A DNA stretch of 64,000 bases. Origin: Calonectria ilicicola. Its lineage: Eukaryota > Ascomycota > Sordariomycetes > Hypocreales > Nectriaceae. Below are positions 32,844 to 44,283 of the stretch, in pieces. The translations under genes and the position numbers were made by a program. The stretch is taken from positions 1,674,001-1,738,000 of the forward strand of contig CP085833.1 of the NCBI GenBank assembly GCA_020809705.1, given 5' to 3'. A model generated the notes under the pieces. It worked only from the letters and a program-made list of their open reading frames with translations. It was not told the origin of the DNA and did not search any database. How positions within the stretch are numbered: the stretch's first letter is position 1; every line of letters begins with the position of its first letter.

Positions 32844-34673
32844 ATGGAGAAGCAGGACGAAAAAAATGATGCACAATCGCTGCACTCGGTGAAGCACCAG
32901 GAAATGGCCTTTTTCACACAAGAATTAGAGCCATACGGTCCATCAGGTATGAAGACAAGGCTTCAAACGGGCGATCTGTAAACCAATAAACTCACAATTG
33001 CTAGGCTTTCGCGGTATCTTTGCTTCCCAATATGTCACCATGTGTGCCGCCTTTGCAGCAATCGGTGGATTTCTCTTCGGCTATGACCAAGGCGTCGTCT
33101 CTGTGACTCTTGTCATGGACGAGTTTCTCAACCGTTTCCCAGAGGTTTCAGACACTGCTGCTGGATCAGGCTTCAAGAAAGGCCTTATGACTGCAATGAT
33201 CCCTCTGGGTGCATTTGTGGGTGCTTTGAACCAAGGTTGGATCGCTGATTGGATCTCCCGAAAGAGATCAATCATGCTTGCTGTGGTTATTTTCACCATC
33301 GGATCTATTCTACAAACTGCGGCTATTAACTACAATATGCTTACTGTCGGTCGATTAATTGGAGGAATCGGAATCGGAATGTCAGTTTTGCCTTCCAACC
33401 TGTGGAGAAGTGCTGCTAATACAAGCCTGCAATAGGTTATCAATGGTTGTCCCAATTTACATTTCCGAAATCTCTCCCCCGGAAATTCGAGGCTCACTTT
33501 TAGTGTTTGAGGAACTCTCTATTGTTGTCGGAATTGTTGTCTCGTTCTGGATCACGTTCGGTACGAAAGAAATCTCCAATCATTGGTCCTGGCAGCTGCC
33601 CTTCCTCTTGCAAATTCTGCCTGGTGTGCTACTTGGGCTTGGTTCTATCTTGCTTCCGTACTCTCCAAGATGGCTAGCATCGAAAGAGCGTCATGAGGAA
33701 GCGTTGGTGGTCCTCTCTAAACTCCGCCAGCTCCCAGTTACCGATGACCGCGTTCGTCGCGAGTGGGTTGATATCATCGCCGAATCTCGCTTTCAGGCCA
33801 CCGTAATGAAAGACCGACACCCAAAGCTCGTTGAAAGCCCTGACATCGCAAACAAGATTAGGCTGGAGATAGTCTCGTGGGCTGACTGCTTCAGGCCAGG
33901 ATGTTTGCGACGTACTCATGTGGCCGTGGGAAGCATGTTTTTCCAGCAGTTTGTCGGCATCAACGCCCTCATCTATTACTCACCCACTCTATTTGAGACT
34001 ATGGGTCTCGACTATAACATGCAACTTGTGATGTCTGGCGTGCTCAACGTCACTCAGCTTTTTGGTGTTGTTAGTAGTCTGTGGACCCTGGATCGGTTTG
34101 GCCGAAGGAAGCTCCTTTTGATTGGCAGCATTTGCATGGGGATTCCCCATATCATCATCGCAATTCTCGTGGGCAAGTTCTCCCGCGATTGGCCATCGTA
34201 TAAGGCAGAAGGTTGGACCAGTGTGGCCTTTTTGCTCTTCTATATGCTTGCTTTTGGTTGCACTTGGGGCCCTGTCCCCTGGGCGATGCCCTCAGAAGTT
34301 TTCCCATCATCCCTCAGAGCGAAGGGTGTTGCTCTTGCTACCTGTGGCAGTATGTATCCCCATTTTTGAGTTGTATACCCGTGCAAACACTCGATTACAT
34401 GCTAATAAACAAACCCAAGGCTGGGTGTGGAATTTTATTATTGGACTCATCACCCCACCTCTGATTCAAAAGACTGGATTTGGTGCATACGTATTCTTTG
34501 CCGCATTTTGCATCATTTCATTTGTTTGGACATTCTTTTGTGTACCTGAAACATCTGGAAAGACTTTGGAGCAGATGGATGAAGTTTTCAACGATCGCAG
34601 CGGGGCCGATGATGTTGTGCGAAAGAACGAGATCTTGCAAGATATTGTCCAAGCGCAATCGTATGGGGCCTAA
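32844..34673 (+). CDS. MFS sugar porter
   Basis: Four exons (32844-32946, 33005-33380, 33436-34349, 34420-34673) encode 548 aa; introns are 58, 55 and 70 nt. Plasma-membrane sugar or polyol importer. Motifs are GGFLFGYDQGVVS in helix 1, WISRKRSI after helix 2, GRLIGGIGIGML spanning the second splice, VPIYISEISPPEIRGSL, LPYSPRWLASK, QQFVGINALIYYSP in helix 7, RFGRRKLL, and VPETSGKTLEQMDEVF at the end. The match to high-affinity glucose/quinate-type porters is strong for family, not for substrate. It lies between an inositol-dehydrogenase-like gene and a glycerate kinase, so uptake of a polyol for that route is plausible (inference). Confidence 0.88.
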
Positions 34674-35392
34674 AGGGTAAATGCGTCTCCTTGGCAGAGG
34701 AAACTCTGAACGCGCGATTTAAAGAGAATTTGGTCCTGTAAGAATAAAGTTCAACTCAGAAGCACTACAGACTAATTCCCATTCCTTCATACAAGTTCTA
34801 AATTTATTGCATCGCAGTTCTTGATGTACCTGATTTCCCAAAGTGTCGCTTTTGTTTGGCAGATCGAACATTTCAGCCAATAGTTGTGAGAAAAGACGTG
34901 AACATAAATATCGTGATAGCTCGTGCTCGTTATCTGATTTGCGCCCATTAGCGTGAAAGAAAAAAAACTTGGCAGCCATTGAGTGGGCAGAGTGTGCAAG
35001 TGGGAGTGGACATGCTAAAAATAGTAAACCCCTACGACATTGGGGGTGAGTATGAGGCGCAGGGCTGTCTTGTCGCCAAACCAGAGTTCTCGTGACCAGG
35101 ACTAAGGAATCCGAAACTTCCGGGGAAATCGGGTTGCAACAACCGAGAGTATGTGAGATAATACGGTGATTGACTGAATTCAATTATCCATATACATTTC
35201 TATAAAAATACACCTTTCAATGTGATGTGAGGAACAGGTTTGTGTAATTGATGAAAGTTTGGTTGGTTACATCATTTATTCGATATCACAAATCCAAATA
35301 ACCAGAGCTATAAAGCACTACAGAAAGCTGAAACAGAATAAAAGATTCGTTATTCGTATTGTACACACAATTCCCCATCTTTCCACAAGACA
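34674..35392. other. Intergenic, between convergent genes
   Basis: 719 bp between the stop codons of the porter and the glycerate kinase. AT-rich towards 35200-35390. No gene supported; an open minus-strand frame at 34719-35183 has no domain resemblance. Confidence 0.5.
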
Positions 35393-36607
35393 TTAATTCC
35401 TTACTGCATTATCTGCTCGCTTTGCACTGTATGGGCTATCGGGACCTTTGCCAAGCATTCTTCCCACTTGGACTATCCTCATGACCGACTCTGCGCTCTC
35501 CTGTGTCAGTTTCTCCGCTTCCCTAACAGCGTCGTCGAGTGTCATGGGCCTTTGTAGGATGCAAGTAAATGCATCAATGCCGATGTCGTAATTGATTCTT
35601 GCACCTGGACCAATGGTTCCGGCGATGGCAATAACGGGAAGACCATGTTTCTTGGCAAGCCTTGCCACCTCTGCAGGGATCTTCCCCTGTGGAGTTTGAT
35701 CATCAATGCCCCCCTCCGCCGTCAAAACAAGGTCACAATCATTAAAGATGCCGTGCAAATCGACGTACTGAGCCACAATCTCGTATCGGGGCCGCAGCTT
35801 TGCTCCAAGTAGTCGCAGTCCCGTGCCAAGACCCCCAGAGGCGCCGCCTCCTGGAGTAAAGCGGATCTGCTTATCTTCAAGAATTGGGCCGCAAATTTCG
35901 GCAAATATTTCCATGGCGAGTGAAAGCAGGTCGGTTTGTTCCGGAGTTGCGCCCTTTTGCGGCCCAAAGACGCGAGCAACACCCTTGGGCCCTCCCAGCA
36001 CATTGTGCCAGTTAACAGCGACATCGATTTGAGTATTCCAAATTCGATAATCGACATTTGAGAGATCAATAGAACCGAGATGAATGAGCGACATTCCGCC
36101 TTCTGAAATCGGAAGCGGGTGGCCATCTGTGTCCAGCAGCCTTGCTCCGAGAGCCTGAAGCATGCCGGCACCAGCATCGCAAATTCCAGAGTCGCCACAT
36201 CCGATCAGAATTCTACTTGCGCCAGCATCCAGAGCAGCAAGTATGAGCTCCCCAACTCCGAAGGATGTAGTAGCACCTGGATCTCGCTGATCAAAGGGCA
36301 CTAAGCTCAGTCCCGCCGCTGCAGCCATCTCAATAACGGCTGTAATCGGCTCCCCTGGGGTGGGGTTCAGAGTGCCAAAGAAAGAAGACACAGGGTCGCC
36401 AACAGGCCCGGTGACTGTGACCTCATGAATCATTCCGCCAGTTGATGCAACGATGGCGTGGGTAAATCCCTCGCCACCGTCAACCAGGGGAACTTTGCGG
36501 ACAGTTGCGTCTGGTTCAACAGCCAGAATACCCGCCTCAATGCAATCAGCTGCAGTGGTCGGCTGAAGACTTCCTTTAAAGCCAGAAGGGCAGACGAGAA
36601 TCTTCAT
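35393..36607 (-). CDS. Glycerate kinase (GarK/GlxK family)
   Basis: Intronless, 404 aa, slightly longer than the usual bacterial length of about 380. Cytosolic enzyme that phosphorylates D-glycerate, generally to 2-phosphoglycerate in this family, feeding lower glycolysis. Diagnostic sequences are an N-terminal CPSGFKGSL, VPLVDGGEGF, the central GCGDSGICDAGAGMLQALGARL, FGPQKGAT and LTAEGGIDDQTPQGKIPAEVARLAK near the C-terminus. These match the bacterial type II glycerate kinase family over nearly full length. Fungal members occur but are patchy, so an old bacterial origin is possible (not tested). It converges with the sugar porter. Confidence 0.9.
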   Translation of the reverse strand: MKILVCPSGFKGSLQPTTAADCIEAGILAVEPDATVRKVPLVDGGEGFTHAIVASTGGMIHEVTVTGPVGDPVSSFFGTLNPTPGEPITAVIEMAAAAGLSLVPFDQRDPGATTSFGVGELILAALDAGASRILIGCGDSGICDAGAGMLQALGARLLDTDGHPLPISEGGMSLIHLGSIDLSNVDYRIWNTQIDVAVNWHNVLGGPKGVARVFGPQKGATPEQTDLLSLAMEIFAEICGPILEDKQIRFTPGGGASGGLGTGLRLLGAKLRPRYEIVAQYVDLHGIFNDCDLVLTAEGGIDDQTPQGKIPAEVARLAKKHGLPVIAIAGTIGPGARINYDIGIDAFTCILQRPMTLDDAVREAEKLTQESAESVMRIVQVGRMLGKGPDSPYSAKRADNAVRN

Positions 36608-37999
36608 TTTGGCGTTGGGTTGTAAACTTTGATGTAACGATTGGAGTCTTTGTAATAATTGAGAGATGCCTCAAAGAAGGACGAGGTATAGAGATATAAC
36701 CTGATTCTTAAACGAGTGTTTGACAATGATGAGAACTCGGAATTGAGCGATACGTTGTGGGTATTTTATAATTTCTCAAAGTTCAGCAACAGATATTATC
36801 CCAAGACCCAGCAGTGGAAGGGCTAATTTGTCTACATCAAACACTTAGCCGTTTCGTGGATTTTGACACTGTAACTCCAACCTGTCATTGCCCAATGGGT
36901 TTTTCCCGCTAGCTTCCATCACCAAATCTGATGTCTGCAGTGACAGTCAACTAAGCCACCTCATACTTGGTCCAGCTACTGAATTGAGGCACTGTCACAA
37001 AAGAAAGCCTTATCACCCCCAGAATAGCAACATGCTGCATTTGATCCATATTTCCGTTCAGCCTTGGACAGTCAAGAGGCAAGTGTCACGCGACAATTTG
37101 AAGAGCAAAGGTGGGATGAGTGTTGAAAAGACGCGTCATAGAGATGATCATCCTGCATGGCTGCGCTTCATAGGGACACATTTCTCGTGTTCCGTGGAAG
37201 GCTCAGCGGGCGGTCAATCCTCCAACTAGCTTCTAGAAAAGAAGGATTACAAGACAGGAAAGTCTTGGCTTTAGTTTAACTGGGCAATGCGACAAGGGTC
37301 TTGGGCTTGGCTTTTCACAGTATCCATTCAATAAGCTTATTTCGACCATGTCTTGGACTCGGGGCAGCCGTGTACCAATAGCGGCCGTCCACGCACTGAT
37401 GTTTGGCTACTTTGCCCAAATTTGAAACGGGGCTAAAAACTCCTGCGCTGTGATATTGGCTGGGTTGAAGCTCTTGGCAGCCGCAATATACGAACAAAAT
37501 GAATGGCCCTAGTGATGAATGAGGCTTAGAGGCATGGCGTCAGCCACCATCGTGACGAGGTCCCTCAGATTTACACCAGGCTCGGAATATTAACTCAAAA
37601 CCATATGCAGGCTCTTTGGCAGTGGTGGTATTAGCCCTGTTTTAAACCTTAATCCATGCGATTATGATGTGGTCATTGCTGCTGATAAGTCCGGAATGGT
37701 GTTGTGGGCTGTGGAATTTGAACGGAATTTGAGTGCTCCACAATGCATCGCCGCAGACTTGTGCAGACTCATGTCGAGTGGTAAGCCTCTTTCATCACAA
37801 GGAGCACTAATTTTAAAACATCAGCCACTATCAAACGTCCATTAATGATGAAACTAATTCATCTAGCCCAAGCGTACACAGTCCCATTGTGTATAAAGTA
37901 GGGATGATCATGAATCAACAGCATCCTTCGCTCTAACATACGCACTCAATTCAAACAGCCATTCGTTTTCTTTTTCTTTGCTAGTAATTCATCCAAGAC
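36608..37999. other. Divergent promoter region, no gene recognised
   Basis: About 1.39 kb between the divergent glycerate kinase and DHA1 exporter. Several short frames, none with family resemblance. Presumably two promoters. Confidence 0.5.
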
Positions 38000-39991
38000 A
38001 TGAACCATCAGAGGAGTATTGGGAAGCTCTCCCGCACCAGCTCCAGATTTTCGCTTTGGGGCACTTGGAGCTCGTTGAATGATCCCCTTTCCAACTATGA
38101 AAAGTCACGGCAAGAATATCCATGGCTCGGGAATCCCAAGGACAATGATCCCCTTCACAGCAGTCTTCTTCAGGGCAACATGCCGTTATCCCCTAGGAGT
38201 GAGTCCCCGGATGGGTCGCGTGGATCCTGGGAAGCGCCCTCCGATGAAGAGGCGGGTGAACAAAGCCCCAATCCTCAGGATGATGACCCGGAAGAAGACC
38301 CAAATCTGGTAAGAAAACCTTGTTTTAGTAATTCCGCAGCCCTATAGAGCGCTTGGCTATCGGCGGCATTAAGCTTAAGAGGCTAATTTAACTTTGCAGG
38401 TCAAGTGGGATGGGCCGCAAGATCCAACAAACCCTCGAAATTGGTGCCATCGCAAGAAATGGACAGCAACGGTGCTGGTTTCTTGCTTTACATTCATTTC
38501 CCCAGTGTCTTCAACCATGCTAGCTCCGGCTTTGCCAGACCTCGCAGACGAGTTCAATGTCTCCTCCGATTTTGAAACCTATCTCATCATGTCCATCTTT
38601 CTGCTTGCCTATGCCATTGGGCCCTTCATTTTAGCACCCCTATCAGAGATGTACGGACGTGTGGTTGTCCTTCAATCAGCAAACATGATTTACCTCATTT
38701 TCAACACTGTTTGTGGATTTTCACAAAGCAAGCAACAAATTCTCTTGTTCCGATTTTTAAGTGGATTGGGTGGCAGTGCCCCACAAGCTGTATGATCTGA
38801 TCCCCGCCCTTTAGCGCCAAGATATGCTAATCTATCGATACAAAGCTTGGTGGCGGTGTATTGAGTGACTGCTGGGCCGCCGAGGAACGCGGAACCGCAA
38901 CAGCAATTTACAGCTTGGCTCCTTTTCTTGGTCCGACAGTGGGACCCATAGGTATGCAATTTCAACTAGTTACAAGGTTCGGTCTAACACTTTACAGCTG
39001 CGGGTTATGTGGCACAGTATCTTAATTGGCGTTGGATCTTTTGGATTGTCTCGGCAGCTGATGCACTTGTCCAAATCCTTGCATTCCTATTTCTGCCAGA
39101 GACATATCCACCCAAAATTCTCAAGACGAAAGCCATCCGTCTCAGGAAAGAGACAGGTAATAATGCTCTTCACACCGAATATGAAAAGGTTGGACAAAGC
39201 TTTTTAAAGTCGTTTAGTCAAAATGTCCGACGACCTATCATCATGCTCACCACTCAACCGGCTATTCAAATAACTGCACTTTACCGGGCATATCTTTATG
39301 GCTTGATGTATCTTGTGTATGTACTGTTATTGTATCGTTGTGCTCTTTTACTAAATTTTGTTAGACTTGCTTCCTTCCCTCTCGTTTGGAGCGAACAGTA
39401 TGATCAAAGTCCTGGTCGTGCGAGTCTCAACTATCTATCCTTAGGGATTGGCTTTATCCTTGGGCTTCAGGTGTCCGGCCCATTAATAGACAAAGTAAGA
39501 TATCATCTCCAACTTAGGAAATGAAATTTCTCACATTTTACCAGGTATACAGAACTCTTAAGATAAAGTACTCTCACCCAGGGAGACCTGAGTTTCGGGT
39601 TCCTTTGATGCTTCCAACTGCCTTCATTACGCCGGCAGGGCTCATACTATACGGAGTGGCAGCACACTTGAAACTTCACTGGATAGTTCCAAATATAGGA
39701 GCATCCATATTCGCCGCTGGATTGATTCTCTCTTTTCAATGCGCTCAAACTTACATTGTTGATGCATATGAACGATATGCAGCCAGTGCGACCGGGGCTG
39801 CAGCATTTGTCCGTACCATGGCTGGTTTCAGCTTCCCTCTTTTCGCACCGGCCATGTATGATGCTCTTGGCATCGCATGGGGAAATGCGGTGCTAGCGGG
39901 TACTGCAATGGTGTTATGCTTAATTGCCCCAATGGTTTTGTGGAAATGGGGCGAGTGGATTCGAAAGAAGAGCCCATACTGCGCGGGTTGA
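38000..39991 (+). CDS. MFS exporter, DHA1 type
   Basis: Six exons (38000-38308, 38400-38789, 38846-38951, 38998-39316, 39365-39494, 39545-39991) encode 566 aa. All introns are GT-AG, 46-91 nt, and phases agree. A long hydrophilic Ser/Pro/Asp-rich N-tail of about 100 residues precedes the DHA1 start block VKWDGPQDPTNPRNW. Motif A is APLSEMYGRVVVL, and FLSGLGGSAPQALGGGVLSD is read across the second intron. TVGPIAAGYVAQYLNWRWIFW follows across the third. The C-terminal half has DAYERYAASATGAAAFVRT. It is probably a plasma-membrane efflux pump for toxic or secreted small molecules. Confidence 0.87.
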
Positions 39992-40719
39992 CAACTCCAA
40001 CAAGAGGCGGCACATTCTGCACACTTTTTAATATTTTATGGGCAGTGATAGTATGAATATGATTAATGAGCTACATAGTAGATAACATACCATAATGACT
40101 TTCACGTTATGGATGTGGTTGGTAGATATCGAAAGTTGCAAATCACCGACAGGAATTGGTCCAGTTTAGCATCTTAACGCACTAATATAACCTTTTGAGG
40201 ACATATTCTAATGTTCATGGACTGACAGAGGAAGAATATACACCAAACGGGTGTTACCGGAATCTATAGTAGATGTTCCTTCCAACCCTAACCCTAACCC
40301 TTATCTCTGGTCAAAAATATTATTATATGTACTCGACAAGATCCGTCTCCAAGCCTTCTGTAAGGATAACGGAGGTATAAAACCGGTTTTTAATGAATTC
40401 TATAAGCTTTGTATCATGAGTTATAGTTAGGCTCCCTTTATGATACCCTCCTTTAGACCATTGCAATGGTTTTAGCTTTACATGAGAATCAACACGTGCA
40501 TAGTGGGGCTTACAACTTTTGAGCGACGCCAGCCAACTTGAGATGCTAGCTTGGCCGCTAAATTCATGCGCTAGTATTCCCTTCAGGAGGTTTTGGGACT
40601 TTTTTCTGGCCGTTAGACCCCAAATCACCTCGGTAGATATTCGGAAATAAGCCCTACGCTGCCCCTGATTCTGACTAGGAAATGAAATCCCTTTCCTTTT
40701 TCATGACAATACGAAAGCC
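39992..40719. other. Intergenic region with telomere-like repeat
   Basis: 728 bp; the only clear structure is the CCCTAA repeat described separately. No gene supported. Confidence 0.55.
40284..40303. repeat. Short interstitial telomere-like repeat (CCCTAA)3
   Basis: AACCCTAACCCTAACCCTTA: three consecutive CCCTAA-type units. TTAGGG is the usual telomere repeat of filamentous fungi. The site is about 420 bp upstream of the unknown 464-residue gene, so it may be a telobox-type regulatory element or a scar of repair. Confidence 0.7.
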
Positions 40720-42114
40720 ATGAGGCGGAAAATCGTCAAAGATAATCTTTTAACCATATTCGTCCTTCATTTTGTCTCTAACATCTTTATTGGTTGGCTG
40801 CGCACCATGGGTCTCGTACAACTCCTGCGGCGAGTCGTCGGCATCATGTGGCGACTCACCCGTTGGTTTGCGAAGTGCTTGTTCTATACTTCCCTTCCAT
40901 TTTGTTTCTTTCCTGTTCTCAATGGGATATTTGAAGGGATTAAACTTAACCGGAATCTATCAGAAAATCATGCGAGCGCACTCAGATCGTTTGAGGTGGA
41001 CATACAACGTGCAAGACAAATGGACTGGTTCTCGGTCCCAGGTGCCACTGGTATCCATGATACTCCAGTCCAGCCATTTCATGTTATCAAATTAAGAAAT
41101 CCTTTGGATTGGTGGAAGAAGCTCAAATTGACGCGATTTGACGTTGATGAGCGACGGTACCCGCCACTTGGCCTTCAAGACGTTCGGGATTTCGCATCTC
41201 TGAACGGCCTATATAGAAGGAAAATCGCAGCTGAAAAGGAGACACCATGGCACCACTGGATGTATGCTTCGCCAGGCATCTTCCACTTTGAGGATGCATT
41301 CTCCAATGGCTGGGATGAGGCTTTCTATAATCTCATCCAGTATCATAATGCAAACCCATCAATCGCCTCGGCAGGCTTCCACTTTCTCAGTTGCCCCACT
41401 AGCTTTCTCTGCAAATCCTGGCTGATTGACGGACCCGCCTTGCTGCATTTCACGACCGAGGCCCCAGAGTTGTCGGAAACAGACCAAGAGCTTGAGTTTG
41501 AACCTGAGAGGCCCGTTATTCCAGGCTACGAGGCGGTGACGGTTCGAGTTATTGAACTACCTGCTCGAGACCTGCAGAAGTTGGCTCTACCACCGGGGTC
41601 TTTCCCAAGTCATTTCAACCAGTTTGTCGGCATTACAGGAAATACTACTATTTGGCAAGATTATCCACCTCATGATTACTTCATCCGACTCGACAGTCGC
41701 TTAGCGAGCCTATCTCGTGGCTGGGTAAAGGAGTATCCTCGAACATACGGTCTAATGATCAAAATAGAGGATAGTATTTCGAGCTTCTTTGATTTGGATG
41801 AGTCGATTATGATAGGCCTTGCACGTTTATTATCGATTTCGATAGGCTCATTGATCAACAGAGGTGTTGAAGAAGTTGAGCTGAAATTCGCAATGTGGAC
41901 GAGCAAGAGGGGGGAAGAAGTTCTGGAAGAGGAGGAGGGAGATGACAACGGCCATCCCATGGAGAACAACCTATTTGCGCAGCAATTGAGGGGCTTCTTT
42001 GACCAATTGGGCCCCGAAACCGAGACACTGGTTAAGTTGGCAGCACCAGACTCATATGACAAAATGTGGAATATTGCCAGGCAGAAGACAGTGACGGAAG
42101 TGGCGGAAGCGTGA
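40720..42114 (+). CDS. Unknown protein with N-terminal membrane segments
   Basis: Intronless, 464 aa from the ATG at 40720; an alternative in-frame ATG is at 40807. Not recognised. The first 85 residues contain two hydrophobic segments (LLTIFVLHFVSNIFIGWL and LFYTSLPFCFFPVL) separated by a basic stretch RRVVGIMWRLTRW, so the N-terminus is probably membrane anchored. The rest is soluble and rich in Trp/Phe/Pro (PLDWWKKL, HFEDAFSNGWDEAFYN). An acidic run EEEEGDD lies near residue 405. No catalytic motif is evident. The long uninterrupted frame and ordinary codon use support a real, probably lineage-restricted gene. Confidence 0.75.
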   Translation: MRRKIVKDNLLTIFVLHFVSNIFIGWLRTMGLVQLLRRVVGIMWRLTRWFAKCLFYTSLPFCFFPVLNGIFEGIKLNRNLSENHASALRSFEVDIQRARQMDWFSVPGATGIHDTPVQPFHVIKLRNPLDWWKKLKLTRFDVDERRYPPLGLQDVRDFASLNGLYRRKIAAEKETPWHHWMYASPGIFHFEDAFSNGWDEAFYNLIQYHNANPSIASAGFHFLSCPTSFLCKSWLIDGPALLHFTTEAPELSETDQELEFEPERPVIPGYEAVTVRVIELPARDLQKLALPPGSFPSHFNQFVGITGNTTIWQDYPPHDYFIRLDSRLASLSRGWVKEYPRTYGLMIKIEDSISSFFDLDESIMIGLARLLSISIGSLINRGVEEVELKFAMWTSKRGEEVLEEEEGDDNGHPMENNLFAQQLRGFFDQLGPETETLVKLAAPDSYDKMWNIARQKTVTEVAEA

Positions 42115-43327
42115 TGCTTTTGCTTGGCAGGAGTAATTGTACAAGAGAGCAAAATGGGGCATTGTTAAATTATCTGTTGCATTACAACGTGCTTCACTTG
42201 AATGACTAAATTACTACAATGCAGGCAAATGTCGTCACTATCCTGGGACAGTAAGCGTGCCACGTCAGTCACAACAGTAGCTAGGCGGGAGTTTTATGTT
42301 GTCAGCCCTGTATTTATTTTTATGTCTCCGTCCGTAACCGAATATGTATGATTCGCGGTCGCTTGTCTGGCGGTACAGGGATACAGGCTCGGTACGGCTC
42401 CTCACTCCACCCCGCCTCTCAGACCCGAAAGCGAGCCAATCATTACATGATCGTCGCGCGGGTTGGGCGTATTGCGCGTCAACTTGGGATAGAGTATAAT
42501 TTAAGTGGGACATTGCCAATGGGCTGAAATAGTGGCGTTTGCATTCTAACTCCGTCCCTGCATTCTACGGCTGCCCGGAGTTAACCATTCAACCCATGCA
42601 GCGGAGTCTGGATCGACAAACCCGCCAGGCTTAATTTTGACAGCCGTTGCCTTTCAGATGGCAAGGACTCGAATGAGAGGTCACATTCCACTATTCTGAC
42701 CACGTATGCTCTAGTTTAAGCTTTAGTTTGGAGTCTCGTAGTAGCCACCTCGCAAAGGTCCTACTCCCGAAACAGCGACGTTCCATCCCTGGCCCCTCAC
42801 CACCACCCAATTCTCTATAGAATTTTATTTACGAAAATAGGGTAAATACGGTCAAGCCTGAGAAAATGTAGATGGCATGAGAATGTTCATGCAAAGCCAT
42901 TGCTCCTGACACTAACTCAACTCACGTCGCGTCTAAATGCACTAGACTAAGAGAATCCGAGACCGAGACCGAAAAGCTACTCGTAAATGCCCAGTGCGGA
43001 TAGGCTCGCAAGGCGGCACAGCCGCCGCCCATCTTGGCACCAGGGTTGTTGACTTTACACCGCTTGTATACCCTAGCCGCATAAACAACTTACGATCTGA
43101 AACGCCTTACCAGCGCCCTATACACTATTTTGGATTCGGCTTCGGGTCGAATGAGGAACCCGAAAAAGCAATAGGGGATACGTTTACAAGTCATTCTGTC
43201 TTCTATATAAACCGGTATTTAGAACTCCATTTTGAATCGAACAAGCTCAACAAACAATCAACTTCCTCAGACAACTTCATCAAGCATCTTCTTCACCCAA
43301 CCTTCAAACACCAACACAACCGCAATC
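42115..43327. other. Intergenic region, promoter of the 199-aa gene
   Basis: 1,213 bp. The last 130 bp contain a TATA box and a C/A-rich leader typical of highly expressed fungal genes. No other gene supported; a frame at 42994-43407 overlaps the next gene's start and is not called. Confidence 0.55.
43204..43211 (+). promoter_or_regulatory. TATA box of the 199-aa gene
   Basis: TATATAAA, 117 bp before the ATG at 43328, followed by a long CAAC/TC-rich leader. Together these are typical of a strong core promoter. Confidence 0.6.
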
Positions 43328-44025
43328 ATGCCTATCCTCTCCATCGTCGCTCCCTCCATTCCTGCCGAGTCCAAGGACAAGTTCTTGGGCGCCTGGCCTA
43401 CTCTTGAGGCTGATCTCAAGGCTCAGCCCGGTGTTGCTGGTCTCACTGCTGGCCGTGTCGTTGCCGAGGATGGCAAGGAGGTTACCGAATTCAAATTTGT
43501 CCAGTCTATCGGCAAGTATTCAGAGGCATACCTGTCGTGACTCAATTCTAACAAACTGTAGCATTCAAGTCCAATGAGGACTTTGAGACTTTTGCCTCTT
43601 CCTCTTGGTCCCAGGAGCAGAAGGCCAAGTACGTGGAGGCCCGAGGAGATGAGCCTGTTGTTGGCAAGTTCGAGGTCGCCGACTTCCCCGCCGACGCTTC
43701 ACCCAAGCCCCTCATTCAGTTCACCACCATGATCCTTGACGACGAGTCAAAGGGTGAGGAGGCCAAGAAGGCGTGGGTGGATCTCATCACCGCTCTCGGC
43801 AAGCCCACCTGGGGTGGACGCAGTGTTGGCGATGGCCCTACTGTCGGCCTTGCATTGATTGGCTGGGACAACATTGAGGTATGAACCCCGAATATCTTCT
43901 CTTATGTATTTACTAATTCCGTATAGGAAACCGCCACTGCTTACCAGAAGCCAGAGGCCGCTGCCGCTTATGCTGCTTACAAGGCCCTTGGAAAGACCCG
44001 CAGCACTCTGGTCCAGATTCAGTAA
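43328..44025 (+). CDS. Unknown highly codon-biased protein, possible dimeric alpha/beta-barrel fold
   Basis: Exons 43328-43511, 43562-43878 and 43927-44025 give 199 aa. The first intron has a GC donor (GCAAGT...TGTAG); without splicing the frame stops within about 10 codons. Codon use is strikingly biased to GCC, AAG, GTC and CTC, unlike neighbouring genes. With a consensus TATA box this indicates high expression. The sequence shows two similar halves: around VTEFKFVQSIAFKSNEDFETF and later DNIEETATAYQKPEAAAAY. This suggests a duplicated ABM-type (dimeric alpha/beta-barrel) domain, as in monooxygenase-like or stress-responsive proteins (inference). No signal peptide, so probably cytosolic. 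Confidence 0.75.
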
Positions 44026-44283
44026 ATCTGAGGCGTTCTGGCAGGATGGGACTTTTCTGGACACTCGAATAGAATGATTTCTCTATTAGATGCTTTGAAG
44101 GATTCCAATGATGGGTACATCACATTTATATCAAGCTCAGTTTTAAGCATATAAACCAGTTCATATCATAAATAAAGGGAGAAATTTCAACTCCTATACT
44201 CGTTCGGCCTGTTTGTAAGATTGACTTTGCTCCCCCTTAACACCCCGTAAATGCTTTAACCTATGCAAACTAAATATCTAAAT

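Noticed and set aside
42994..43407. 137-codon frame overlapping the start of the 199-aa gene
   Set aside because: It runs through the TATA box and leader in another frame; the gene at 43328 has strong codon bias and consistent introns.
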